64,000 bases of DNA from assembly GCF_035083965.1 (NCBI RefSeq), contig NC_089732.1:7565383-7629382 (forward strand). The letters are read 5' to 3'. Every line of letters starts with the position of its first letter. Within the stretch, counting starts at the first letter, position 1. The position numbers were made by a program, and so were the translations under genes. The notes under the pieces were generated by a model. That model had not been told where the DNA came from. It searched no databases and saw nothing but the letters and a program-made list of their open reading frames with translations. This document shows, piece after piece, positions 33,101 to 43,688 of this stretch. Source of the stretch: Branchiostoma lanceolatum (Eukaryota > Chordata > Leptocardii > Amphioxiformes > Branchiostomatidae).

Positions 33101-36100
33101 AGTCTGATAAGACGCACTTAAGAAAGATGCCTACAGTCGCCATGCATCAGCAGTTTGCCCTAGGATGATTGGTCGAACTACTGATTAAGTTATCTGACTT
33201 TGTTGCCTGTGTTCTTACAGCCTGGCCTAACTGGAGTGCCTGAGGTGACTCACACCCCACTAACTGGTACCGAGGAGTATCTGGTACTCGGTTCTGATGG
33301 GCTCTTTGATTGCCTTCCGTTTGAATCCATCCGACACTCCGTCTATCGAAGCTACATGTGAGTCCCTTTTCATTAAGTCACATTGAACCCTTTCTTCTGA
33401 TGGTGTAGTTGCATCATACGTGTATGTACACTGACCATTTCATGGCTTCTTATAATAACTGTGCATGACACATACAGGATAAAGTTGTATATAGAAAAGA
33501 TTATTCCCAAAGTCTAGCATGAATATGTTTGTGTGTGAGTCAGGTTGTCACATGTTGTATCTTTGACCACAGTTTATGGTTAAAGTGTGCCAAGGAGAAA
33601 CACACTGAGTTTGAAAGCAATGGTGGTACAAAAACACAATTTAAGCAATTGAATGGCCAATGAGTATTTTGTTGGCCATTGTCTTCAATGTAGAATACAA
33701 TTATAATAGAATATATGTAGAAATGGTTAGAAGGTCTACATGAAAGTGTCAGGCCGGTGGGCAAAAAGTGGGAGGTTGCTTAAGAACAGGGATGGTACTG
33801 TTTAAGTGTGAAGATGCATAGACAGGAGACAGGGTTTGCAGACAGCCAGGATTAGCTCTAAGAATTCGGACACAAAGAGCAACACAGGCGGCAAAAACAG
33901 GCAGGTTTTCTTTAGCATTACAAAACATTGAGTCAGGTAGACTAACAAGAATACCAGAGTGCAGACAGACAGAGATAGCATCAAAAGGTAGGAGGAGACA
34001 CTAGCAGTCTTACACAGTGCAAGCATGTTTTGGTTACTATCGCTCAGACTTTAGGAGCATAATTGGTGAACTTTAAAAGAATTAAGTTTATTTGCCCATC
34101 TGATGATATTGACCAATGAAAAACAGGAGAACAGCTCTTCTCAGTTTAGTGCGATGAAAGTTTTTTTCCAGAGAAGTTGTATACAGCACAATTAATAGAA
34201 AGGAAAAAGGATTTCAAAAGACACCCCGTCCATCGTATGGTTTCAAGTTAGTAATAAATGTCCACACGAACACACACAAGTGCAGGAAGAAAGGATACCT
34301 CAGACAGGCATGCAGGCAAGTAGAGACATTTTGATTCATCTTAATTTGAGTATGTCTAACAATTTGTTCCAAACTCCAAAACAGGACTGTACATATATCA
34401 TCCACAACGTATGGTTCAACCATTTATTGTGATAGAATCTGTACCTGTCTGTGGCATCATCTTGAAGGTAAGGTATGATTATTACAATCTTATGATAATT
34501 GTACTTTCTTTGCTTTGTGATGGTTTACTGGTTGATTGGCTGACTGGTTGATTGATTGATATTGTTTGAGTGGTTGAACCTTGAATGGTTGGTTGGTTGC
34601 TTTCTTTGGTTAGTTAGTTGGTTATTGACTGTGACTTGTTGCTTTGTGTTTGCAAATTGTTTCAAATGATGTGTGTTTTTCAGGATTTTGGTAGAATATC
34701 AAGCATTTTGAACATTTCATTTTCCAATGTTCAGCCAGACTTTGCAACATGAGTTTTAGTACAGTTATAAGTTTAACTTGCATGTGAAATTGTAACATTT
34801 TCAGCACCTGAATTTGTTCAGATTAACACAATTCTAAACTGTAGTAGATGGAAATAGGTGGCATCCCTATTAACAAACGATTCTATATGAAACTGTTACT
34901 TTATCAAATATGTTTAAAATGTAAAATTTGTTGGTAAATACTGATGATGAATGAAAGGTTTTGCAGCCTGTGAAACTGTGAATAATTGAGGTTCATCTAA
35001 CTGAGTTTTACATGTCAGACTGTGGGGGATATGACTGTGTTTGTTATTTCCAAAACTGTTTGTAGGTGTAAGATTTTACACAAACACCTTCTTCAACAGG
35101 AGACACAATGGGTGCCTAGACAACGTCTCCCAGGACCTGTACGTGCGTGCGCAGAATGAGGGCGCCAGCGATAACATCACGATCGTCACCATCTTCTTCA
35201 CACAACAGCTGTCCCGTCCGTACCAATCCGAGGACGAGTTGAGAAGAGTTAGCCGGTTGTCACATTTTGCGCAGTGGGATGATGGAACCTCGGAAGAGGA
35301 GGTCTTGCCTGATGACAAGTTTTCGGATGAATCCGTTGGAAGATCCCAGAATGAGGATGAGGACACCGCTCCATCTTCACGACCGCCCTCCTCCTACTAC
35401 GAGGTTCCTGCGAAGTCTGACAAGCACCAGAGCATTCTAGAGAGCAGTTCATCGCTTGCACCAACTTGCAAAGCCATCACATTGTGCCAGAAGGTTACTT
35501 CAAGCAGACCAGCTCCCAAGGCAGCAGTCGTTGTGCGCCGATCATTCTCGTCCCCTCCTCCTGTGCCAGCCAACAGCCCAAACCCAGCAACTGACACTCC
35601 GCCATCCAGTCCGGATTCGGTTGTCAGAGTACGCCCCATGGAGCCACGGCCACCGGAGCCTTGCCTGTCCAAATTGTTCAAGCCCCACATGTACGACCAG
35701 TGGCAGAGAGTACCAAAGAAGGTCAAGTCAGTGCCTAGTAAGGCACCACTCCCTCTCAAAAAGGTGTCAATAAATAATAACACCTGCTTGAAATCACAAA
35801 CAGCTGCAAACACTACACTGAGGTATGATAACAAGTCGGCCAAGAAGGCTGCCAAGGCACCCGGCCGGGCCACCGCCACGCATAAGGTGTCCTCAGCCCC
35901 AGTGCTGAATATGTCCAAGAGCGTTTCAAGCAAGCATCTTGCTCCACGAGAAGCGGTCAGCTGCTCAAAACATCGCGAGCTGTCATCGTCCGGTAGCAGC
36001 CTGGCAAGGCCAAAGAAGTCCGTCTCACAAGCCCGCGGATGTGGAGACGAGAAACCAAAGAAGAACGTCATTAGAAGAGCCCTGAAGAGCGGTAAGAAGA

Positions 36101-36252
36101 CGGGACAGGAAGTGTTGGAGGGCGGACGCAAGGCACTGAAGACGAGCCGACAAGTCCTGCGCACAAAGGTGGCCTGGGTGGGAACCCACATCAACCGCCT
36201 GGGCTCTGCAGTGTCGAGGAAGAACCGTGTGAATCCGCTTGCGCCAGGTTAA
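30136..36252 (+). CDS. PPM/PP2C-family serine/threonine phosphatase with long basic C-terminal tail
   Basis: Exons: 30136-30222, 30867-31189, 32377-32503, 33221-33357, 35100-36252; phases 0, 2, 0, 2 join cleanly to 608 residues. Metal-dependent phosphatase signatures are complete: MED (E22, D23), CDGHGG (D41), SGTTAVV and WAGDSQ (D117), RLNGALSVSRSLGD, GSDGLFD (D205), ASDNIT (D249). These residues coordinate the two Mn/Mg ions in PP2C. The LTGTEEYLVLGSDGLFD segment and GDSQ most resemble PPM1E/PPM1F (POPX), so a PPM1E/F-like role is possible but not assigned. After about residue 260 a 350-residue Ser/Pro/Lys-rich tail is encoded in the single last exon, rich in KK/RK clusters near its end, perhaps for localisation. 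The start at 30136 is the nearest Met before the domain; an upstream exon is not excluded. Confidence 0.85.
31928..32346 (+). repeat. Degenerate intronic tandem repeat, three copies
   Basis: Three diverged copies beginning near 31930, 32081 and 32249 share (A)AGAAACTTTTGAAAGCC followed by AAAATCTA(T/C)TTTCTC and TTCAA. The last copy runs to within about 30 bp of the acceptor of phosphatase exon 32377, so it supplies part of the polypyrimidine region. Confidence 0.7.
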
Positions 36253-37296
36253 AATGTGGAATTGGGGGAGAATCTGGGAGTAGTCATTAGTCCCAACTCA
36301 TTTTGCCCTTAGCTAGACTTACAGAAAATCTCAACTTAGACAGAACATTACATATATAGTATATAACCTTAGCTACTAAAAAAAACCTAGACAATACTTA
36401 GCAAATTAGTACCCTCTACTTTATCACACAATAGTACACAAAGCTCACATAAATTATCATTAATAGCTCTAGAATTATAATTTTTTGTTTCATTCAATAC
36501 GAAAGTAAGAGTAAGCTGATAGAAATAGTTTCCAGCATCAGATTTAACTGTGGAGGTGGTTTCTTTGCAGAGTTTTTTTAGCAATATAGAGGAGGCAGTA
36601 AATATATAAAATGGTAAATAATACACAGTAAGTTATCCTCTGTTTTTGTTCAAGGTGTCAGGGCCTTGTCATTCAACAAAGTCATCTAAATGATAAATTT
36701 ACAGGTTTTAAGAAAAAGATTTAGAGCTTGGCGAACTGGTTAGTTTGAGAAGCTTAATTAGACGATGGCCAGTATGATGTGTCCAAATGCTGTGGCTGTT
36801 ACCCGTGGCACGTCCCTGGCCCCGGAGACTTCCCCGTGTTGCCATTCTCCCCACTCTTAGGTGTGGAAAAGTGAAAAACAAGCTAACCGATTATTTAGTA
36901 CATTCATGGGTTCATTGTAGCCTATGGTCGAATGATGGCATCAGTTTGTGGAGGGTCTCTTTCTCCAGGCTGGGCGCTCTGCACTTACGCTGTATCAAAA
37001 TAAATTACGTTTGCTGTTTCAATCCAGACGACACGTAGCCGACGGCAGTGGCGCCAGCTCAGTTATGGTTTCCCGTCCAGACTCTCTTTTTTGTGGTTTA
37101 ACGCAGTATTTTCAGAGCGGATAGCAGCTCCCATTTGTGGGAACACTGGGCATTCGTTTTTTGTCAGCGGGAACGCGGGGCGCGCCCCCAACTAAATCCA
37201 CGCATGAGTTTCCGATACAGCAAACTGTTGATGGGGGACGGGGGCTAGGGAGGAAGTGGTTGGAGTCAGAATGCATGAATGAATGAATGCGCGCGT

Positions 37297-37573
37297 GGAT
37301 GGATGGATGGATGGATGGATGGATGGATGGATGGATGGTTGGTTGGGTGGGTGGGTGGGTGGGTGGGTGGGTGGATGGATGGATGGATGGATGGTTGGTT
37401 GGTCGGATGGATGGATGGATGGATGGGTGGGTGGATGGATGGATGGATGGATGGTTGGATGGATGGATGGATGGATGGATGGTTGGTTGGTTGGTTGGAT
37501 GGATGGGTGGGTGGGTGGATGGATGGATGGATGGATGGATGGATGGATGGATGGATGGTTGGATGGATGGATG
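37297..37573. repeat. TGGA tetranucleotide array with TGGG/TGGT variants
   Basis: About 69 units of GGAT interspersed with blocks of GGGT and GGTT. Three plus-strand frames remain open only because the 4-bp unit lacks stop codons. Confidence 0.95.
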
Positions 37574-37880
37574 AATTAAAACTTTATGTAGCTGTGAGTG
37601 AAAGGCCCCATCCCAAGGCCAGTGGGTGGGGACTGGGTTTTGCCCTGCTCCAGGGGTTTTGGGGGGCCCTTGGGAGCAAGTTAGGTCCCAAGGGCCTGAA
37701 GAGGGCTCCACCACTTTCTCCCACACTTCCACCCCCATCTTCAGTTTGCCTGTATCACTACCAACTCCATTTGGGGTTAAACACCCGTTTCGAGGGGAAA
37801 ATGGGTAAAAAGGAGTCACTCACTCGTTTCTATGCAGATAGTGAAGCCTCAGGTTCCCAAGGTAGCCTCTGACATACAGG

Positions 37881-37968
37881 CAGGGCTGTCTCCAGCTTTG
37901 AATTTTTTCCGTCCCAACAACCAGATTTCTCTCCCGGGACGGTGGGACGGGTACTGGAGACAGCCCTG
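37881..37968. mobile_element. CAGGGCTGTCTCCAG MITE, copy 2 (88 bp)
   Basis: CAGGGCTGTCTCCAG and CTGGAGACAGCCCTG form perfect 15-bp terminal inverted repeats around CCGTCCCAAC and CCCGGGACGG segments. It is a short form of the 237-bp copy at 19580. Confidence 0.8.
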
Positions 37969-38034
37969 CACACACTGTTTCTTATTATGCAGATAGTGAA
38001 GCCTCAGGTTCCCAGGGTAGCCTCTGACATACAG

Positions 38035-38134
38035 GCAGGGACAGCCTGTCTCCAGCTTTGAATTTTTTTCCGTCCCAACAACCAGATTTCCCTCCCGGGA
38101 CGGATCCGAGATACGGGTCCTGGAGACAGCCCTG
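38035..38134. mobile_element. CAGGGCTGTCTCCAG MITE, copy 3 (rearranged left end)
   Basis: The right end CTGGAGACAGCCCTG is intact. The left end reads CAGGGACAGCCTGTCTCCAG, i.e. a small insertion inside the terminal repeat. This is the tandem-duplicate partner of copy 2. Confidence 0.75.
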
Positions 38135-40538
38135 CATACACTGAGTTGGCATTGTTTCTAATATGCAGATGAAAATTTCACCCCAAAATGTTGCATGTCC
38201 TAATGCTGTTAGCTTGTTTTTCACTTTTGCTCAGAAATAGCTCTGAAATGGACCACTGAGAGAGAGCATCTAGATCTTAAAATTCTTCTGAGGGAGGCCC
38301 TCAGGTTATTCAAGGCTTCTGAAACGTCCCTTTTCTTAAAAAAAAAGGAAGAACAGGTGAGAAATTGGCCATTAAAAAAAATGTGATCACACAAAGGTGC
38401 CAAATAAGGGCTGCCAACTTATTACCCAGGTGTATCATCAAGTGTCGGCTTCATGACTGATTTTTTTGTGTGCATCGACCAATAAGTAACTAATAACTCT
38501 TTACTATTAACATATATTCTAGAAGAGAGAAGGCTTTTGTAGTATAGGTTTGGCCATTAAAAAAAGAGAAACATTGCTCGCTGTCACTAATGGGTACTCG
38601 CTATCGCCCGTAGGGTGGTGGTCAGGGAGTGGCGCCCCTGCCCGTTGAGGAGCTAGAGGGTGTTTCCTTCCAGAAATAACCCTGCTCTGACCACAGGTGG
38701 CCTGCATGCCTCTGTGTTCCCTCTAAAATTGCAGCAGTCTATGTTTTGGCATCTGAAGCATTAGCTGACCAGTCGAAATGAAAATGCTTAAAAAAACAGT
38801 TGTAACTCTTGAATATTGTAAAAAATAAACAACAGAGGTGACTCTTTAATATAGTTATTAACAGCAGCCTTGTGTATTAACAATTTTATAACTTATATAC
38901 CTGCCTCATTCTTATTAGCTCTCTCTGTGCCAAACCCTCAGAACGGACACACTTTCTGACAGTTACATGTCTGATAGTTACATGTACATCAAACTTAATG
39001 ATCAGCTTACTCTACTATGCAAATTCCCCGCAAGCACTGAAAGCTTGTGACAAAAGTTTTACTTATTGCCCTTTACATTATGGCCCCACTGATTATGAAA
39101 CACAGCTTTTGTAGCTTCATGATATAGTTTTTCTGCTGTAATCCTATTTTGACGGATGCAACTGTAGCTAATATAACTTGATGATGAACCAGTAGATTAA
39201 ACATACATGGAATCCATTATTTACTACATATTTCTCTGTTGTAAAAGTACCATGTACACAACATTTTATGAGAACTGTCATAGAAGTGAGTCAAATAGGA
39301 TGATACACAACATTTCTTGCTTTTTAAATGACAAAATATACATGTCTTTGCATGGGCATTGAAAATATTCTATGAAAACTCCCATTACTTCATGTTTCTC
39401 TGTTCTAAAATAACAGGTGCACAATTCATTTCTGATTTATCTTATTATAATAACTTTCTTGTATAACCATCTCAAATATGATAGCACACATTTAACATTT
39501 TTGCTGTTACAAGATCTTTGCAAGGACTACTCCCAGTGAATCCCCCAAATTACATTATTATATATATATATATATATTATTTATTATTACATGATTGTAT
39601 ATTAAAGATTATATGATACTTTCCGGTAAATCCTCGGCAGAACAATGTATTAGTTTGTAGGGCATTTATAAATACACCACGTGCACCATTGTGCTTTGTA
39701 TTATCTTTTGATTGTAAAAATTCGGCCACTCATCCTATCATAATAAAGATGTGGTCTTTTAGAAAAATGACACCTGCTTCTGCCATGGAGTTGACTTCCC
39801 CTTTAAGGAAACTATCCTGGTACAACTGCAAGCTGAAGATTGCAGTGCAGAATGTCACACTGAACTGCGGACCAAAAACTGATTCCAGACAATATTGGTA
39901 TTTTGAGTTTCTTTATTCGTAAAGAATTTGAATTCAGCTAAAAAAAATTGCACAGATTATGAGGCTTTAGAAACTGTAATCAACATAGAATTAGAAGAAA
40001 TACATTCCTGTCATCCAATGATGTGCACAACAGCTGAGGATCTCATAAACCTTCTCCTGTGTGTGAAAGGAGTGATCATCCTCTGTCAATAGTTTTATCA
40101 GGTTGGTAAGACACTGAATAAAAAGCCTCTTTGTACACAACCAAGTGATTCATTTAAGAACAGCATTTCTGTGATTATCCGTCACCTTCCTCAGGGCAAT
40201 TCTGACTGGTTCACATTGCACTGTGCACAGCACAGTTGTTGCTGCTTATACATGTAGATGCGTTTCCAACATGTGTGATCATCATCTGATAAAGTGCTTC
40301 CACATCACGTTACTGTGGTATGTCTGAGTTTGTTGATAATTGTAGAACTTTATGTCAATAAACTAGAGTCTACTGAAAGACCCACGAAGGCATAATTTCA
40401 GAATGCATATCATCTAGTCCCTATAATATTTGGTAAAAATGGCCTCAGAAGGTTCTAAATTCACCTTTTGAACAGTGAATGGAAAAGCCATTTTGCAACA
40501 TTAGGATAATTTACATTTTGGTAAATATTCCTAGCATG

Positions 40539-40544
40539 TTTATT
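40539..40544 (-). terminator. AATAAA polyadenylation signal overlapping the ALG14 stop codon
   Basis: On the minus strand the end reads GTCATCTGAATAAAC: the last A of the TGA stop is the first A of AATAAA. If used, the 3' UTR would be only some 20-30 nt. Use is inferred; no transcript evidence. Confidence 0.45.
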
Positions 40545-43048
40545 CAGATGACCCTTCCGATGTATGTAGTACGCGGGAACCTCTGTTGTAGCTGCGGCCA
40601 CTGCACGAGGAGGTGGTCGGCCAGGTAGTAGAGCAGCCGAGCGGACAGCGATAACGTCTCCACGCGACAGATACTCTCCACGTACACCAGCCTAACTTTC
40701 TTAAGTCCCAAGAACTGTGGGGAGGGGGGAGAGGTTTGGTTAAAGGAGTTCTAAACTGTGGTTTATTTTTCAATAAATGATAATTTTAGGAAGTAAAAAA
40801 TGCAGACCACTTCACAGTATACGACAAAGTACCCACTAATTCCGCGCGAATCAAAAAGTTTTCAATATTCTACTAAAGTCCCAAAGTATTCTCCAATCAA
40901 AAATAAAAACATGTATTAGGGAATACACGGGTAGGGTCTGCACGGGGTTATTGAGTGTCATTGTTTTACAAAACACCCATTGCCTAATTCACCACAAACG
41001 CAATTCTGTAAAAAGTCAACTGATTACGTATTTATTGATACATAATTCATTGGAAAATAACATCTCCTTCTGGAGTTTAGGACTATATAGTCAGGCCATT
41101 AAGACTCCTTTGAGGTACGTCTTAACTGACCTAATCAAAATACAATGTACCAGGTAATGATACCTTACACCAATTACATTACTTTTCCATTCAGAAATTG
41201 TTTTTCTGATACAACTTTTAAAATTTTAACAGATTTTGATAATGAAAAAGATTCACCGTCATAAGAAGCCCTGCAGCACATGGGGGTATACAGGTTCCTG
41301 GCCCATTGCAAAGGATCTGTAAAAAAATGTATGATTGTCTACATTAGATATACATGTACCGAAATATAGGTTCTTCTTTTTTGTTCTTTCTTTGATTTTG
41401 ACATTGATTTTGGTATTCTACGACATAAGTATCATTTTCCAATATCTTTTTTACAACTTACGGCATACATTTGACCATTTTGCAGCTGCCTTGATTTTTT
41501 TATGGCCTTATCACAAACACAACAGATAAGTAGGTTCTGCAATGGTAAGACACTCACTATCCTGATGGTAGCAATAATCAAAATGGCACTCACTAGATCT
41601 GGGGATATTCTGAAGACCAGAGGGAAGGAGTAAAGGGTGGCGTATAACGTGGTGAAGACGGACGACAGCCAGGACTGGGCCACCTCCCGACTCCTGGGCA
41701 CCTTCTGTACCTCATACTGCAGTGGATATAACATCATCATCATCATCATGGAGTATCCCCATATAGCCCCATCAGGGGCAAAGTAGGAGGGAGTTGAGGT
41801 CCCGGGCTAAGGCGGGCAGGCCTCCAGCCTGGCATGGAACGACTCAACGGTGGGAGCTGTCACAACCGTGCTAGGCAGGGCATTCCACTGGGGAATGGTA
41901 CGGGGGAAGTATGAGTGTTTGTATGTGTCGGTTCTGGCGTCGATGGTTTGAAATTTGAGATGGTGGCTCCCCGGGTGTGCCCCTGGGCTGGTTTGAGTAA
42001 ACTGTCAGTGTTTATATCAATAATGATTATTAACTAGTTTGTAGAAAAAGGTGAGGCAGGATCCCTCCTCCTTTCGGAGAGAAGGTGACACATATAACAT
42101 GTACCAAGATGTTTAAGCTTAACAGAGCTCAAATGGACTATTCTGAGTGTATAAACTGAAGGTCTTATTTCTTTACGTTATACTTTGAGAGTTAGAGAAA
42201 AAGAACACTTGCCATATCCTTCTTTCCTGGGTGCTTTTCTCTCTCGAACCTGTGGACTTTTTCCTCGCTCATTTCGTCCGTCTCGGCGATGATATAATAT
42301 CGCGGTGCATACGTGTCTGACAGTCCGCTCATGAGACGGAGAATCTCACTAGTGTGGCCTCCTGTAGATGTGCAACATAAAGATACATGAAAATGCTGCA
42401 TACCTTAACTCAGGTTCAGGTCCATTTCAAGGGCAGGGGTTCAGGTTCAGGTCCGGACTTAAGTCTGGACCTGAACCCATGGCATGGCATTATCTATAAT
42501 GCAAAATTCCATGATGACATAAAGTTGACATACAATTTTAAAAATATACATGAAAAATTACATAGAGTCAGTAGTAAACACAACAGCTCAGTCATAAACA
42601 TAGTTTGCTGTTTTTGTCTTTTTGCAAATTTCACAAGCTATGGAAGGTTTTAGATGGAAAAAAAGGAGAATATATAAGCAAGAGATACTTTTTTGCAAGT
42701 CTAGACTTGGTACCTGGCGTTTAGGTTTGTTATGGAATTGAAACTAAACATTTTTACGTCCGGAGTTAAGGTACTAGTATGCACTATGCAGCACTAGATG
42801 TACTTAGCTCGTAATCGTAAACTAGCAAAGTTCAACTTGGTACGTAGGAAATCCCGTTTGCCCCACCCCATCCTTTGCGCCTATTTCTCACCTGAACCGA
42901 CAACAACTAACGTCCTGATGGAACCATTGGATCTTCCAAGAGGTTTTCTATCCTTCCCCAGTCCTCTGAACACGAAGAACAACCTCAGCAGCGCTAAAAC
43001 CGCCAACAGAAGGACAAACCCGACTGCCAACACACCCACGGCAGCCAT
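40544..43048 (-). CDS. ALG14: ALG14, membrane subunit of the UDP-GlcNAc transferase
   Basis: Exons on the minus strand: 43048-42892, 42361-42213, 41716-41594, 41316-41257, 40714-40544; 660 nt, 219 residues, against about 216 in human. ALG14 anchors the catalytic ALG13 to the ER membrane to add the second GlcNAc of the dolichol-linked N-glycan precursor. Visible: an N-terminal hydrophobic anchor (residues about 4-27), VVVGSGGHTSEILRLM, YYIIAETDEMS, VPRSREVAQSWLSSVFTT, ISPDLILCNGPGTCIPPC, VYVESICRVETLSLSARLLY and LLVQWPQL, all typical of the family. Intron 2 uses a GC donor (ATG|GCAAGT). The stop codon overlaps an AATAAA. It is head-to-head with the RNF170-like gene. Confidence 0.95.
41735..41990 (+). 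repeat. Interspersed repeat (ATATAGCCCCATCAGGGGCA), copy 2
   Basis: Longer copy of the repeat at 18857, beginning after an ATC microsatellite and continuing through GGGCATTCCACTGGGGAATG towards about 41990. It lies in ALG14 intron 2. Confidence 0.7.
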
Positions 43049-43688
43049 CTTGGTCTGGATGACCTATGACCCGTCATCAGCTGTGCGGAAGCAAGGTTAT
43101 GTCAGTGTCTGTTTGACTCGTTCGTCTGTTGTTTTCTGGTCTGTTTTTGAAGGTACAGAATCTGAACTTTGGATCACAGAGACGTAACGTTTCACCGAGG
43201 TTCAATTCGTCGTTTTCTGACTGTCAGAATATGAGTTAACGAGAGGTTAACGTTTGAATGACTCAACTTGGTCATTCCAAGACACCGCCCTCCCACAACT
43301 TCGTCAACAGAGGTCTGCAAAACATCCTTTTTTTCACGAGTGAAGAGATAGTGTTAAAGTTAACTGTTTCCTGAGGAGTTGTCACATCAAGCGGAAGAAG
43401 CGAGCTTTTGACAGGATCGTTTGAGGAGTAACCATCATCAGAAACTGTCGGAAGTCCCCTTCTAGTTGACAACCCGGAAGTACACGTAAGCGTTAGAAAC
43501 ATCGGACTTTATTATGACTCAAGTATAGAGAAACAACGAGACTGCGGTACACCTTTGGAGGAGTGGTAGAACAATAAGGGGTTAACAATTTGGTATCTGA
43601 AAGTCGGGTGCCTTAATTGATAACAGTTTGGGCCTGCCAAGAATACCCAAGAAGGCTCATAAATTTGCTGTATGTTTTGAGGACCACG
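43049..43688. promoter_or_regulatory. Bidirectional promoter between ALG14 and the RNF170-like gene
   Basis: The 640 bp between two divergent start codons. CpG-richer than the flanking introns, without an obvious TATA box, and contains CCCGGAAGT (43473-43481), a good ETS/GABP-type site. Shared promoter use is inferred from spacing. Confidence 0.6.

Larger units (their letters stand above)
37834..38143 (+). repeat. 155-bp tandem duplication containing a MITE
   Basis: Units starting at 37834 and 37989 both read GCAGATAGTGAAGCCTCAGG. Each contains a short CAGGGCTGTCTCCAG-family element (37881-37968 and 38035-38134). The element therefore inserted before the duplication. Confidence 0.85.
36253..40543. 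other. Non-coding: phosphatase 3' flank and intergenic DNA
   Basis: Contains the TGGA array, the duplicated MITE pair at 37834-38143, an AT microsatellite near 39558-39578, and otherwise unique AT-rich sequence. The open frames over the TGGA array (WMDG repeats) are artefacts of a 4-bp repeat. No gene seen. Confidence 0.65.

Noticed and set aside
35397..36194. Minus-strand 265-residue frame opposite the phosphatase tail
   Set aside because: Shadow of the plus-strand last exon, which carries the conserved PP2C end and fits splicing.
30136..36252. Naming the phosphatase PPM1D because of VCDGHGG
   Set aside because: The rest of the domain (LTGTEEYLVLGSDGLFD, GDSQ) is closer to PPM1E/F and the tail matches neither, so no symbol is given.
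37279..37872. Plus-strand 197-residue WMDG-repeat frame and minus-strand 235-residue frame
   Set aside because: Tetranucleotide TGGA array; several frames are open at once, which is expected of a stop-free simple repeat.
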